This document shows, one piece after another, positions 11,278-22,772 of a DNA stretch of 64,000 nucleotides (position 1 is the stretch's first letter; each line of letters starts with the position of its first letter). The position numbers were made by a program, and so were the translations under genes. Source of the stretch: Semisulcospira habei. Its lineage: Eukaryota; Mollusca; Gastropoda; Semisulcospiridae. The stretch spans positions 731,575 through 795,574 of the forward strand of contig BTPG01000005.1 in NCBI GenBank assembly GCA_036245525.1. Direction: 5' to 3'. The notes under the pieces were generated by a model. The model had not been told where the DNA came from. It ran no database searches and saw only the letters and a program-made list of their open reading frames with translations.

Positions 11278-12289
11278 CTGTTGCTTACCAAGATCGCCTC
11301 CGGCTCCACCCCTTTTCTCTCACACTTTGTTTCGGGGTGGACGCACGCACCTGTTTGCGCGGTTTCCCCCACCCGATTGGAACCTGTCAGGGCCGGCCTT
11401 CAAGGCCCGTGTTCACCCCTTACCCCTCTCATTTTCTGTACATTTTCTATACTTCCCCCTACAACCCCCCTCCCCTCAAAGGCCGTGACGTTGAACGCCC
11501 AACCCCCCATCACCAAATCGCTATTTAAACAGAGGCCAAAGCAGGACAGAAATCGTCGGGAGCAAATTTTCATCGGGCGGTTGAGCCTTCAGGAAAACAG
11601 CTTTGGTAGTCTGATACTACCTTGCTCGACCCTTTCAGACCCATCCGTCATAAGACCAAGTGACGTATTCTTCCGGAGAGTTTTTGTTTTCTCAGTTTTA
11701 AAGAGGCATCTCTCTTTTGCGGAATTTAAGATTTATATTCGATTCCTATCAATCGTTTATTTGAGATATTTGTCTTAAAATTTTTGCCTTCATCGTTCGA
11801 AACGGCGGAGATTGCAGTGAGTTGCTATCACTCGTGTTTACTGTCATTCGATCCCTTCATTGATTTTGACAAAGAAAGCAACATCAGTCGAAGTCCAAAG
11901 TCCAGGCTTGCTATAATCATCATCGGCCAAGAGGCAACGGAAACAATTACTTCTTGGTCACAGTAAAAAGGTATTTTTTTCCCCCTGATTTCTCACGTGC
12001 GTTTGATGACCTTCATATGTCATTGACAATTTTTTTTCAGTGTTGGAATCAATGGTATGTTTTTCATATTGTTTTCTTGTCTTTACGGATCTCTTATTAT
12101 TATTATTATATTAGTATTAGTATTAGTATTCCTGTTATTACTTTTATTACTAATATTATTATAACTTTTATTATATTAGTCAGATGTAAAGTTTTTGCAT
12201 CATGCACTTCACAGAAAAGATTGGGTGGAAAGTGAAGTTATTGTTACAAGAGAAACTGTAACAAACAAAATCTCTTGTGGCTTAACCCA

Positions 12290-12425
12290 TTGTCTGCTAC
12301 TGACGATACCGTTCGGCGGAGAAGACGAGTGGTTACGCGTCTTTCACGCCGCGCGCTATTGTCAGCAGCCGTCAAGGTTACGCGTCTTTTCTGCCGAACT
12401 TATCCTTCAATAACCGTTAAGGTTA
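12290..12425. repeat. Imperfect palindrome around GTTCGGCGGAGAAGAC
   Basis: Starts TTAACCCATTGTCTGCTACT (12281) and contains GATACCGTTCGGCGGA with partial complements TCTGCCGAACTTATC and repeats of GTTACGCGTCTTT. A related hairpin lies at 61780-61855. Likely a diverged TTAA-bounded family. Confidence 0.5.
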
Positions 12426-12643
12426 CGCGCGGCTCCGCCGCACGGTATCGTCAGAAGCCATGCAGAGGCCAGTCTCTGTTAGAAAGCGTTACGTTTGTCG
12501 TCTGCTGTCCAACATTTACGTCAGTCTATCTTTTGTAACAGACGATTTCTCTAAATCAGAATTAAGTCGAAACCTGCGCGTCGTTTGACGAAAAACAGTG
12601 GAGTAAAAACCCGGGCAAACATGCGATATCGCACGTCCAGGCT

Positions 12644-12862
12644 TTGAACCCATTACACCCTGAGACTGACGCATTTGTCAAAATTGCTTATCGTCCTATG
12701 AAGGCTACATTAGAGATTTGGAGACAAATCACCATTTTAGTTCAAGGGTGGCGCCAGAAAAGCTTGGCGCCTCAGGCGGCGCCAAGCTTTTCTGGCACCA
12801 CCCTTGAACTATCATAGTCAAATTTATTTCCAGCAATAGTGTATCAGGATGGAAAGGGTTCA
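12644..12862 (+). mobile_element. TTAA-palindrome element, family A (CAAATTTATTT subtype)
   Basis: Hairpin at 12741-12812, with both arms reading GAAAAGC rather than GAATAGC. TTAA ends have decayed to TTGA and TTCA. Confidence 0.75.
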
Positions 12863-13057
12863 TTTACTGTTTTCGTCGAAACGCGCGCAGGTTTGGTCTG
12901 CTTCTGATTTCCAAACAACGTCTGTTTTGTTTCCGGTACAACAGAATTTTCGTCTTTATATAAGAAGCCCGAAAACATTTCTGTGTGTAAGTCTTTTGCT
13001 GCAATACGCGGAATTCATTAGGTGATTTATGGAGCTTCGTCCAGACATTGCCCCAGT

Positions 13058-13146
13058 AAGCGAAGGTCGTCGGGCCCACAATGGCCGCAGTGGGCCCGCG
13101 CAAGGCCGTGCGCGGGCCCACTGCTGCCGTCGTGGGCACGAAGACG
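13058..13146. repeat. GC-rich palindrome (GGGCCCGCGC family)
   Basis: CGTCGGGCCCACAATGGC with CAGTGGGCCCGCGCAAGG pair with CGTGCGCGGGCCCACTG and GCCGTCGTGGGCACGA. Related copies lie at 28025-28105 and 52211-52275. Confidence 0.85.
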
Positions 13147-13245
13147 TTTTGCTACTGGTGGCCTGTCTCCGCGCATATGTAGTTCGTTTCTGTCGTATAA
13201 TCGCATGACTCAGTTTCCAGATCGAAATAGGGAGCAATAGGTGAC

Positions 13246-13312
13246 AGCAAAAAGGCATAGATTCTCTCGAGCCCTTGTACAGGATCTCATGAGAATCTGT
13301 GCCACGTGAAAG
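13246..13312. repeat. Degenerate family B hairpin
   Basis: AAGGCATAGATTCTC and GAGAATCTGTGCC pair across a mutated centre. Confidence 0.5.
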
Positions 13313-14059
13313 CCGACAAAATCTGATGTATGTGACGCACGATTTTAAAAGGACAAATCATAATTTTCAATCACGCTAGCGAATTTTTGGGCCCGGTCGG
13401 TGACTGAAGGTCAGTGAAGGTCAGGGAAGTACTGCGCATCACGTGTGATGGAGTACAGACATATAAATACCAGCCCGTCCTACGTCACACCATGTGAAAC
13501 AATAGTGCTGAAAAACAAATAACGACACCCCTAAAGAGAAGAACTGCCCTTGTTATCTTATTATCTCATTTTGCAAAATGCAGAACTTACACCTCATAGA
13601 TCACTGCGCATAAAATGCAAAGAAATTCCCTAAAAGACACAAACAGGATTAAAAAATAAAAACGCAACACAGTTTATTAAATTGTGTTGTGTTTGTCCTT
13701 TTTAGTGTGTTTCTCCCTTTGGGAATTTCCTTTTACTGAAGGCAGGACTTGGAAAGTCAAAACAAACCCACAAAAAAAGAAAAGAAAAAAAAAAGGTAAG
13801 TCCGGTCTTGGACTGAGATTTTGCAAACTGAGGTGCGCCACTTTAAGATCTTTTCTGTAATTAAAGCGGACACAGTCCTCACATTTCTTGCACAGTAACG
13901 CGCTGTAGACGTACACTCCTCTTGTTTCAAAACACTCAGTATGCTGATCCTTCGCTATACATCTAGAATTACTGAATAATGCATTATTCGTGTTACTTAG
14001 TCTGCTTCCTTTGCGCTACTTTCCACGCCAGACGTTATTATTTTCAGGGTTGGGATTGA

Positions 14060-14147
14060 CCTTGCCAGTTCAAGGGTGGTGTCAGAATAGATTGGCGCCG
14101 CAAGCGCCAAGCTATTCTGACATCACCCTTGAATTGTGACGGTCGAG
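14060..14147 (+). mobile_element. Family A hairpin core
   Basis: Arms GTTCAAGGGTGGTGTCAGAAT and ATTCTGACATCACCCTTGAAT with the GGCGCC centre. Outer ends not recognisable. Confidence 0.75.
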
Positions 14148-14304
14148 CTCTCACGTGAACCAAGTATGTAGTCTACAGAGGACAGCTGCTATATTTAGCG
14201 GTCTCGGTGTACAGGCTCAGTGTGAATCTATTTCGGGCCCTCTCCCCTTTAGATTATGCATACGATCAAAAGAAATGCAGCATGAGAGGAATCGTCTTAA
14301 ACAC

Positions 14305-14455
14305 TGTTTCCGTCAGGTGGAAGAGCGCTCGACTTTCGTTCGAAATTAATGGTCGCGGGTTCGAATCCAGCTGAGGTCAATTTTGTTGGAACTATTTTCC
14401 AATGCCTGCCTTCTTTATAATCACCTTCAAGGTGGACAAAAAGCGTTAAGCCCTG
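14305..14455 (+). mobile_element. tRNA-derived SINE copy
   Basis: Carries GGTGGAAGAGCGCTCGACTT, a perfect B-box GGTTCGAATCC, and the shared SINE tail AATCACCTTCAAGGTGGAC then GTTAAGCCCTGAACG. The tail matches the copies at 55083 and 43787. Confidence 0.7.
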
Positions 14456-14550
14456 AACGTTTAACGTCATCAGCTGTCATTATTTTGTAAATTTCTTTAA
14501 CGATGGTAATAACGATGAACATATTATAATCATCGGGAAAAAATATAAAA

Positions 14551-14585
<35 letters not shown>

Positions 14586-14700
14586 AGGCGTGCATCTCTT
14601 TTGCTCGCCAGTATAGTTAACACACTGAGCCATCAGATTGATGACCCCCAATACTGGCTTCGTCCTCTCAAGGTTAATTTACAGTCCAGGAGGAGGCGCG

Positions 14701-15040
14701 ACCATAATAGTTCAAGGGTGGTGCTAGGGTAGCTTGGCGCCTTGAACTCCCATGGTCGATTCATATCTTTAGTATGCGACGGCTAAAACTGTTAAAACCT
14801 GTACCCCCTGTACATGCGATACCACTCCCCCAGTGCAGCTGCTTGAACTCCCATGGTCGATTCATATCTTTAGTATGCGACGGCTAAAACTGTTAAAACC
14901 TGTACCCCCTGTACATGCGATACCACTCCCCCAGTGCAGCTGCTTGAACTCCCATGGTCGATTCATATCTTTAGTATGCGACGGCTAAAACTGTTAAAAC
15001 CTGTACCCCCTGTACATGCGATACCAACTGCAGTGCAGCG
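14701..15040 (+). mobile_element. Family A element whose 3' half is a 101-bp tandem triplication
   Basis: A family A left arm (GTTCAAGGGTGGTGCTAGG, AGCTTGGCGCC) runs straight into CTTGAACTCCCATGGTCGAT. The unit starting there repeats at 14741, 14842 and 14943 with period 101 and almost no differences. The unit begins with the right arm of family A. Confidence 0.8.
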
Positions 15041-15091
15041 GCTTGCTCTATTTTTTACGCGCTGTCATACAAGTCGTCCGAAAATAGCGTC

Positions 15092-15290
15092 ATTAAGCTT
15101 TTGCACTGCCGAGAAAGAAACGACTACCACCCAAGTGCAAGAGGTATAGATCCTCATGAGCCCGCGCAATTGCTGAAACCGCTTTGTCAGTATCCGTTTT
15201 CATCGTATTGCAAGGACTGTGCGGCGTTAAACTGGCGCCGAAAGATTTCAGAAACACAATATGCGAGCGCCGTTGGTGAATGAAATAGGA
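15092..15290 (+). mobile_element. Family B element lacking half of the hairpin
   Basis: Starts near TTAAGCTTTTGCACTGCCGAG and retains GTGCAAGAGGTATAGATCC, but the right arm is deleted after GCGCAATTGCTGAAACCG. The 3' half continues normally. Confidence 0.65.
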
Positions 15291-15574
15291 GCGATCCGTC
15301 CTGTTTCTTTTTGGACACCGGCCTAATTTCCTCATAATCTTTGCTCTCCTTGGGGTTTTCCCCTTCGAAGTGGATTGTTTGTCTAGTTAGCGTCGTGGCC
15401 TTTTGCGTATTCTTTCCGCGTCTGAGTAATTTTGCTAGAGCCTTGTCTTTCTTTTACATTTGCCTCACGCACGCATGATAAATGGCTCTTTAACGGTAAG
15501 CCTGCATACATTACTTTCGTGAAGTGACGTCCTTTTGTCAAGAGAAATTGTATTTCATGCCTCATTAAGGAAAT

Positions 15575-15658
<84 letters not shown>

Positions 15659-15676
15659 CGCGCGCGTGTGTGTGTT
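15575..15676. repeat. (CT)n then (GT/GC)n microsatellite
   Basis: About 73 bp of CT followed by GTGTGTGTGCGCGCG. Confidence 0.97.
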
Positions 15677-15748
15677 GTGTGCAAGGCCATGATTGTAAAA
15701 AGATCTGTACCTAATCATTTATCCTTGACAAATAAAGTTTCATTTGAT

Positions 15749-15929
<181 letters not shown>

Positions 15930-16284
15930 GCACACACGCACACACAGAGATTGGCAGAGACAAAGAGTCACCGGCTTCGCCGAAATTTAAATCATTTGGC
16001 TTTAAAATTATATACGTGGCACAACCTGCTTCGAATAAGACCTCCTAACCCTAAGCCCTCAGGCGAGTGACGCATTGTCGACTTCAGTTGTGGCTTTGCG
16101 CACTTCGTCACTGACTTAATCAGCTGTGCATCTATTTTCAAACAAGTATGGACCCTACAAGATAGGAGGAACCGTGTGTGTGGCTGTTGGTTGATAACTT
16201 CAGGTGAGTGACTGCGTAAAAGAGCTGTCGCTTTGAGTTACAGTTTCATGGCCATTTGACACCATTTATTGCCTATAAAAAGTA

Positions 16285-16400
16285 AATACTATTCAACTGC
16301 AAGAGGTATAGATCCTCGTTCGCCCCCCCCCCTCCCCCCCCCCCCCCGCGCTATTGCGGGGGCTTTATATTCATGTCCCTTTGACGGTTGTGGCTTTTGG
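16285..16400 (+). repeat. Family B fragment with C-expanded centre
   Basis: GCAAGAGGTATAGATCCTCG is followed by a long C-rich run and GCGGGGGCTT. The right arm is lost. Confidence 0.5.
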
Positions 16401-17459
16401 TCGTTGAGACCCCCTCCCCCCTCCATCCCCCTCCTTAGGAGGGAAAACATTAAAATCGTATACATGTATCTTATTGTCTTATTTCTTTTATTTGAGAACA
16501 AAGCATTTTTGGGAAAAGAAATTCTCTTAGAATTGTTATGTTTGATTTTTGCGATGGTGGACTCCCCTCCCCCCACCCCCTCCTCCCACTGCTTGGCTTT
16601 CGGGAGATTGGAAAGTAAGGAAGGTAACATGGTTCCCCCTCCCCCCTCCCCCAATTATGAAAAATTTCTTTCTACGCCTTTGTATGTCGGCTAAAGACTA
16701 GGATCATCGAATTTTAATTGTTGTTTCAGCTTATAGCACAAATCATACGTTCTGGTTTACAATTCAGACCAGACGAGAATATTTTTTAATTCAATACATC
16801 GCTTGACTTACCGACATTCACAGTCTTCCTCGCTCGGGTTGCGGTGAATGGACATTGCATCATGGCGCGCTTGAGTGGCAGTTTACAAATGGCGCCCCAT
16901 CAGGTCACGTTATATATTTAAATTTGGCAGTTCAGGCAGTGCAAGGACCGGTGTTTTTAAAAATAATTTTTGCCTTGTTTGAAAATTTGTAGTAGGGCTG
17001 AATGTTGGAATTTGGTGGAAATTTCTGGTTAGCTGAGATTAGACATGTTTGGTGCTTTGATTCATACCATCCTGAGATTATACAGTGGACAATTGTGGGC
17101 CTATGTTGAGTTGCCATTGACGTAGTGATTTGAGGGGCGCGCTGATTTCAGCTGTGCTTGGGTGTGGGGTTGGTAAGGAATCAGGTTCACAGCCAAGAAA
17201 TGAGACTGTCAATGTGCCGTTTATTTTGGTAATTTTGTGCATGAGAAATGTGCAGCTGGTGGGCGCTAGTGTTTTTTTTAGGGGATTGAAATATTAGGGG
17301 ATGCCTGGGACTGACTATGGCTAAGAGACTGGACAGTACGGAAACGGCACTGTGTTCCGTGGCCATCAGCGTTACTTACTTTGCCTTAGTGTCGTTACGC
17401 CTTTGATGTGTTGGGCTGACGCTGGCATAAATTACTACCGTGATCTCGGACAGTAGACT

Positions 17460-17993
17460 GTTCACCCATTTATTGTAAAAAAAAAAAAAAAAGAATGTGA
17501 ACAATGTCGCGATCCATCTGCAAGAGACATAGAGCCTCATGTGCCCTCGCATTTGCGTGGCTCATGAGGATCTATGCCTCTCGTTAATCATACTTCGTAT
17601 CCATGTTCCTTGGACAGCTGGGGATATTTGGCGTTTGTTTGATTAAACGAGCACTTTCGAAACACAGTCTGCGACGCTGAATAGCATTGCCAGGGTTAAA
17701 ACCCATATGTTAACGAGCACTTTCCAAACACCATCTGCGGCCAATCACCCATATGTTAACGAGCACTTTCCAAACACCATCTGCGGCCAATCACCCATAT
17801 GTTAACGAGCACTTTCCAAACACCATCTGCGGCCAATCACCCATATGTTAACGAGCACTTTCCAAACACCATCTGCGGCCAATCACCCATATGTTAACGA
17901 GCACTTTCCAAACACCATCTGCGGCCAATCACCCATATGTTAACGAGGACTTTCGAAACACCATCTGCGGCCAATGGCAGCGATGAGGGTTAA
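17460..17993 (+). mobile_element. Family B element whose 3' end is expanded into a 46-bp tandem array
   Basis: The hairpin is at 17517-17583. The family B tail, TTAAACGAGCACTTTCGAAA to TTGCCAGGGTTAA, is followed by units of TTAACGAGCACTTTCCAAAC and GCGGCCAATCACCCATATG with period 46, starting at about 17701, 17747, 17793, 17839, 17885 and 17931. It closes GGCAGCGATGAGGGTTAA at 17993. Confidence 0.82.
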
Positions 17994-18176
17994 CAGTTTT
18001 GTTGGCACGGCCCTGCGCCCTGAAACAGGCCCTCACTCTAACCGGACCATGTAGATCTAGTTTTCTGATTCTTTCAGGCACTACTCTTGAACTGTTACTT
18101 TGTATAGGCAACACCAGCACGGCGTACAAATGTGTTAAGCCAGGAAGTCTTTCAGGGCGGGGGTATATGATCCTGT

Positions 18177-18391
18177 TTAACCGTTTCAGCTCCGACGCCC
18201 AACAGCAGGCGATAGATCGACCATGATAATTCAAGGGTAGTGCCAGATTAGCTTGGCGCCATCAGGCGCCAAGCTAATCTGGCACTACCCTTGAGTTATC
18301 ATGGTCGATCCATCTCCTGGAAGTGATAGGTCGTTGTTATGTTGCACCACTAAAATGTGGGGAACGCGACCTCGGGGGTTAAGTGGGTTAA
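18177..18391 (+). mobile_element. TTAA-palindrome element, family A, complete
   Basis: Opens TTAACCGTTTCAGCTCCGAC, with a hairpin of arms GTAGTGCCAGATTAGCTTGG and complement, and closes GGGTTAAGTGGGTTAA. Its last TTAA is also the first TTAA of the next element. Confidence 0.85.
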
Positions 18392-18476
18392 CTCATTCCA
18401 GACTGCCGTATACAGATACGCGGCAAATGAAGTTTAAGTTGCCGTGTGTCCTTAACCTCTAGTCTGGAAGGAGTTA
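18388..18476. mobile_element. TTAA-palindrome element, family E
   Basis: TTAACTCATTCCAGACTGCC and a closing AGTCTGGAAGGAGTTAA, with inner arms GGCAAATGAAGTTTAAGTTGCC. A second copy is at 59249-59361. Confidence 0.75.
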
Positions 18477-18589
18477 AGTGATTGACTAGCGATTACCTGT
18501 TGCCGCGGCTACGCTGTCACAACAGACACTTAATTTCGTGAAAACAAAATCCAACTAGGTCAGAAGCCGCGCGTCTTTGACGCAAACGG

Positions 18590-18660
18590 TGGATTAAAAA
18601 GCCCAGACAAACATGCGATATCGCATGTTTGTGTTCGAGCGGCTTTTAATCTACTGTACC
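18590..18660. repeat. Palindrome around AACATGCGATATCGCATGTT
   Basis: A perfect 20-bp inverted centre, with outer partial arms GGATTAAAAAGCC and GGCTTTTAATCTAC. Related, mutated copies are at 12585-12645, 53625-53690 and 62130-62165. Confidence 0.7.
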
Positions 18661-18873
18661 CCCTGTCGACACAAGTGATTCTGACCTACTTCTGATTTGA
18701 AAACATAGTCTATTTCAAGAAACATGATAGTGATATCTCTTTAGGCTTGAATTTCTCTCTTCGAGATAATAAAGTACTCTTATTCTTATTCTTAAGTTGA
18801 GACGAGTCCTGGTTACTGAAACAAGACTATTTGCGCACAGATATGCTTCAGCTAGCTTTCAACTGAAATGTTC

Positions 18874-18885
18874 CTACTACTACTG

Positions 18886-18917
<32 letters not shown>

Positions 18918-18918
18918 G
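18874..18918. repeat. (TAC)n microsatellite followed by poly-G
   Basis: About 14 TAC units. A G-rich run lies at 18951-18998. Confidence 0.9.
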
Positions 18919-19319
18919 CTACTACCAGCGCCAAATCAATCAGTTTTTAAGGGGTGGGTGGGGTGGGGGGGGGGGGGGGGGTCGGGGGGGGGGGGGATGT
19001 GGGTGAGGCGCTCAACGTTTTATTTTTTTCTATTGCCAGGGTGTAGTATATATCAAAACACCACAACCCAAACTGTTCTTCTGACGTTTTTGAAAGTTTC
19101 TAACTGGTGTTACGTACGGCACTGAAACACAAGCGTTACAACTCAATTTTAAACACTCTTATTTATAGTTTGATGCCAGCCGAGATGGGAGGGAGGGGGG
19201 GGATTGCTTTAGTACCAAAGCACCCCCGCCCCCCTGGATCCGGCCCTGACTACTACTACTACTACTACTAATGTACATTTATATAGCGCTGTACACATTC
19301 TACCCCAGGACCTAAATCC

Positions 19320-19495
19320 CCCAAATTTGAAGTTAGCCTGTGAAAGTCTGTATTACAATTCTACAGACAGATCCAGCATGATAGTTCAGAGAATAGCTTG
19401 GCGCCTGTGGACGCAAACTATCCTGGCACCACCCTTGAACTATCATGATCGATCCATGTCTTGCTGTGGGGTGTCGGGGCTGAACTATGAGTTAA
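19320..19495 (+). mobile_element. Family A element, damaged left arm
   Basis: ATGATAGTTCAGAGAATAGC has lost the GGGTGGTGCC block, while the right arm is intact. It closes GGGGCTGAACTATGAGTTAA at 19495. Confidence 0.7.
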
Positions 19496-19846
19496 GCTCC
19501 AGATCAATGGTGCCCTAGGCGCTGTACAAAATCAAAGACAAGGTCGGAGAAAAACAGTACTCGACAACACAAAAAATAAAATAAAATAAAAAGTTACGAT
19601 TATAAAATCACATCTGAAAAGAAAAGAATAAGGGAGATTGCCAGTCCTATCCTTTTTTGTGCTTTAACCAATCTCGATCAATGATCATTGGTCGATAATG
19701 CGCAATTTTCTCCCCTGGCAGTGCTTTTACCTACTTTACTTTGTAATTTTCATCTGAAAAGTAAATAAGAAAACTATAAAAGAATCTAAATTTATATAAG
19801 ACTCAAATTTGTTCTGTCAGCTGTTATTAAAATGGCCGCGCGTTTA

Positions 19847-20215
19847 AAGGCCCACTACCGCCGTAACTTTTCAAAGATGCACTTTTGTAACAAGCGGTTA
19901 CGAAACGCTACACAGAGGTCTAGTTATGGTTCATTTAGGCACAGGAGAATCCGGTTCAGCACACGCCGTCTTAATATCAAGTAACCTGACAATGACTCCA
20001 CTCCGTTCTATAAATACAGTGTTATCAGTACGAGAAACAGATAAAAATAATTTGAAAGGCTAACGGCTGCACAGAATAAATAAGTGCGATTACGCATGTG
20101 CTGTTGCTGCCTGTCCAAACTGCTGTTAAAGTTCATTAGGTGTGTCGACAAGACATAACAAACACGAATGGTGCTGAAACGTGTCTTCAGACTTATGCGT
20201 GATGGGACTTTAAAA
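19847..20215 (+). mobile_element. Dispersed ~370-bp non-coding repeat, copy 2
   Basis: Aligns along its length with 7745-8145. It starts TTTAAAGGCCCACTACCGCC and ends GATGGGACTTTAAA, giving a short inverted terminus. Confidence 0.75.
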
Positions 20216-20401
20216 CTCAGCCGACACAACCTATATATACAATCGACTTCACTTATAAAAAGAGCGGATACAAGAAAAGTATTATATAACAGCACTTTCT
20301 TAGAGGTCATTCCACTTGCTTCGGTTATAACAAACTTCCCCGGGCGATTTCGTTGTACTCGAAGTTCACGTGTAGTTCCGTTCGTGTCAATTCTGACGAG
20401 A

Positions 20402-20596
20402 TTAACTCTTTTCATCCTGATACACCCACGGCTTGAAATAAATTTGACTGATAGTTCAAGGGTGATGCCAGAATAGCTTGGCGCCTGAGGCGCCAAGCTA
20501 TTCTGGCACCACCCTTGAACTATCTGTCTGCCTGATCTGTCTCCTAATCACTAATGTCGGACAATAAGCATTTTCGTAGGACAATAAGCATTTTTT

Positions 20597-20643
<47 letters not shown>

Positions 20644-20669
20644 ATCAGCCTCAGGATGTAATGGATTAA
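20402..20669 (+). mobile_element. Family A element with a poly-T run inside
   Basis: TTAACTCTTTTCATCCTGAT at the left and CAGGATGTAATGGATTAA at the right form matching ends. The central hairpin is intact. A run of about 42 T residues (20597-20638) interrupts the 3' flank. Confidence 0.85.
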
Positions 20670-20785
20670 TAGGACGCTTGGCACAGTTTCAGCCAGTTTT
20701 TTTTGGCAGTTTAGTGACGGTGTTTGGAACTGTGTGTGTACAGCCCACCGTAATATTAAAGTGAAAATGGCGTAATCCACACCTG

Positions 20786-21544
20786 ACTTAAGGCTTCCTC
20801 AGACGGAGAAACAAAACAAAACATTTCGTCGAAATGTCCGCATTTCAGACATTTCTCCAACATTTCACCGTTTCACGAAATGCGAAACGACACATTTCAC
20901 GAAATAGAACCTGTCTTATTTTGTGAAACATTTCGCGAAACATTTCTACCGTTGCCCAATCAGCGACGTCCGCTGCCAATCTGACGACATTCAAGCCCAT
21001 ACACTGAAGATAGCAACGGTAAAGCGATGCCGTGGAGTCAGTTCTATTATGGCTAGAATTGCGTGATGTGACGCACGATTCTGTAAGATTTAAGCGGAGA
21101 AATCATTTTCGAAATGAAATCTATCAAGTATCATCACTAAAGTACCACCAAAATATGATTTTAGGTCAGTTTTCTGAACCCCACTTTCATCGGCTGCTCT
21201 GCGAAGCTATCGCTTCGAGACGGCGGCATCCTCGATTCGCTTGAACCAGCCCTGTTTACGCATTCAAAAGCGCTTACGTTTATTCGATATGGTCGGCAAT
21301 TCACTTTAATTGTGTAAGTGAAGGCATACATGTGTTATATGTTTAGTTTTTAAGCGTCAGTAGTCAGAAATATGACCCGATATCCACCAATACAAACCAG
21401 AGCATGTGTCAGTGAAGGGTTACTTCCCCTGTACCAATCGAAATGAATTTTCACCGCGTTTCTGCGTGTGCGGAGGAGGCATTTCAATGCAATGAAAATG
21501 TTTCGTTTCTTGTGCATTTCGTTTCTCCGTGTAGGGAAGCCATT
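20786..21544. mobile_element. Candidate non-autonomous DNA transposon, ~755 bp, imperfect TIRs
   Basis: GGCTTCCTCAGACGGAGAAAC at the left pairs with GTTTCTCCGTGTAGGGAAGCC at the right. The interior has several near-copies of CATTTCACGAAATG. No transposase coding region. Target duplication unclear. Confidence 0.5.
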
Positions 21545-21643
21545 AGTTCGGATTGCAAGCAATGACTGTAGGTTTTGTGTCGTTCACACACACGCGTTTC
21601 GTTTACCCGTTAAGTCCCCAGCTGGGCTGAACATTTGTTCCGT

Positions 21644-21721
21644 CGGCGCCAAGCTAATCTGGCACTATCCTTGAATTATCACGGTCGATCCATCTCCTGC
21701 AACTGGTGCATAGTCATTAGA
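21644..21721 (+). repeat. Family A right half only
   Basis: GGCGCCAAGCTAATCTGGCA to CCATCTCCTGCAACTGGTGC, without the left arm. Confidence 0.75.
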
Positions 21722-22028
21722 TAGGAATCTCTCCTATCCCCGATGTTTCATTTTTCGGCCTGTGGATAAATTTCCCCACTCCAACCGGTGTTTGATATTT
21801 TGAGATTTCAGTTTTGTGATTTCGGAAAAGCACGGTTTTCTCTCTATGCGCTTTCTGCAAATGTCCCAAACAAAAGTTGCCCCCGCCTCCTGCCCCTTTC
21901 TTAGGAGTAACTGATCTTTCCCTGTAAAGATTCATAAGACCCCGCCCCCCCCCCCCTCTCCCAGCTACCGTCCGTTCCTCCTGTTTGACTCGTGTTTAAT
22001 TGCGCTCGTCACTTGAGAGGAGGACACT

Positions 22029-22090
22029 GGTTGTCTCCCTCGATTCGCTACCGCCGAAAGCGGTAGCGAATCGAGGGAGGCAACCAGTAT
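22029..22090. repeat. Near-perfect hairpin (GATTCGCTACCGC group)
   Basis: GGTTGTCTCCCTCGATTCGC and its complement GCGAATCGAGGGAGGCAACC around GCCGAAAGCGG. Confidence 0.85.
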
Positions 22091-22474
22091 CACGGATGGG
22101 GTTCCATTGAGCAATCAGCATTCGCTTGTCCGGTGATACGATCTCGGTCGTGGTAATGTGAGCATGACGTCATTATTTGGAGACCTAGCCTGGGGTGTCA
22201 ACAAGTCATACATTCAGCTCAGTACGTTACGGGGGAAGGGGGGGGGGGGACTTCATTTAATTTGGACACATATTATGGACATTAAATAACATGGCTTTGA
22301 AAACGGAGTGACTGCCGGCGACCATCAAATTTCTCAAGTGAAGACGGGTAGGACTAGTCAACGCTTAGTCATCCCTTGGCTCAAAGAGGCTGCCTTCTTG
22401 GAACAGTCGTTATATTACAATTTGCTGTCGCACTGTGAACTGCTGTTTGTGGAGCAAAGATGACGATCGTTGCC

Positions 22475-22545
22475 AGCAGTAGGTCAGATTCTCGTAAGTT
22501 CCTGCAGCTGCAGGGGCTTATGAGACTCTATGCCTGTTGGAAGCG
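22475..22545. repeat. Family B hairpin fragment
   Basis: GCAGGGGCTTATGAGACTCT and neighbours match the right arm of family B in degraded form. Confidence 0.45.
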
Positions 22546-22682
22546 TTTGGTCCTAGCACCGGCCTGGGGACTGACAATCAGGTTTGCCTATGTTATGCAA
22601 AAGACTTTTAAGTGAAGGAATTGTTTACCGAAGGCTACCACTGAAGCTCAAACACTATCTGAACCCCTCCTACTGATAAACA

Positions 22683-22772
22683 TCAATGTAACTGATGGCC
22701 AGCAAGAGGCATAAATCTACATGAGCCCCCGCAATTGCGGGGGCTCATGTAGATCTATGCCGCTTGCAGTTG
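22683..22772. repeat. Family B hairpin with matched arm change
   Basis: CTACATGAGCCCCCGCAATT and GCGGGGGCTCATGTAG are perfect complements. Both arms read TACATGAG where other copies have CTCATGAG. Confidence 0.75.
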
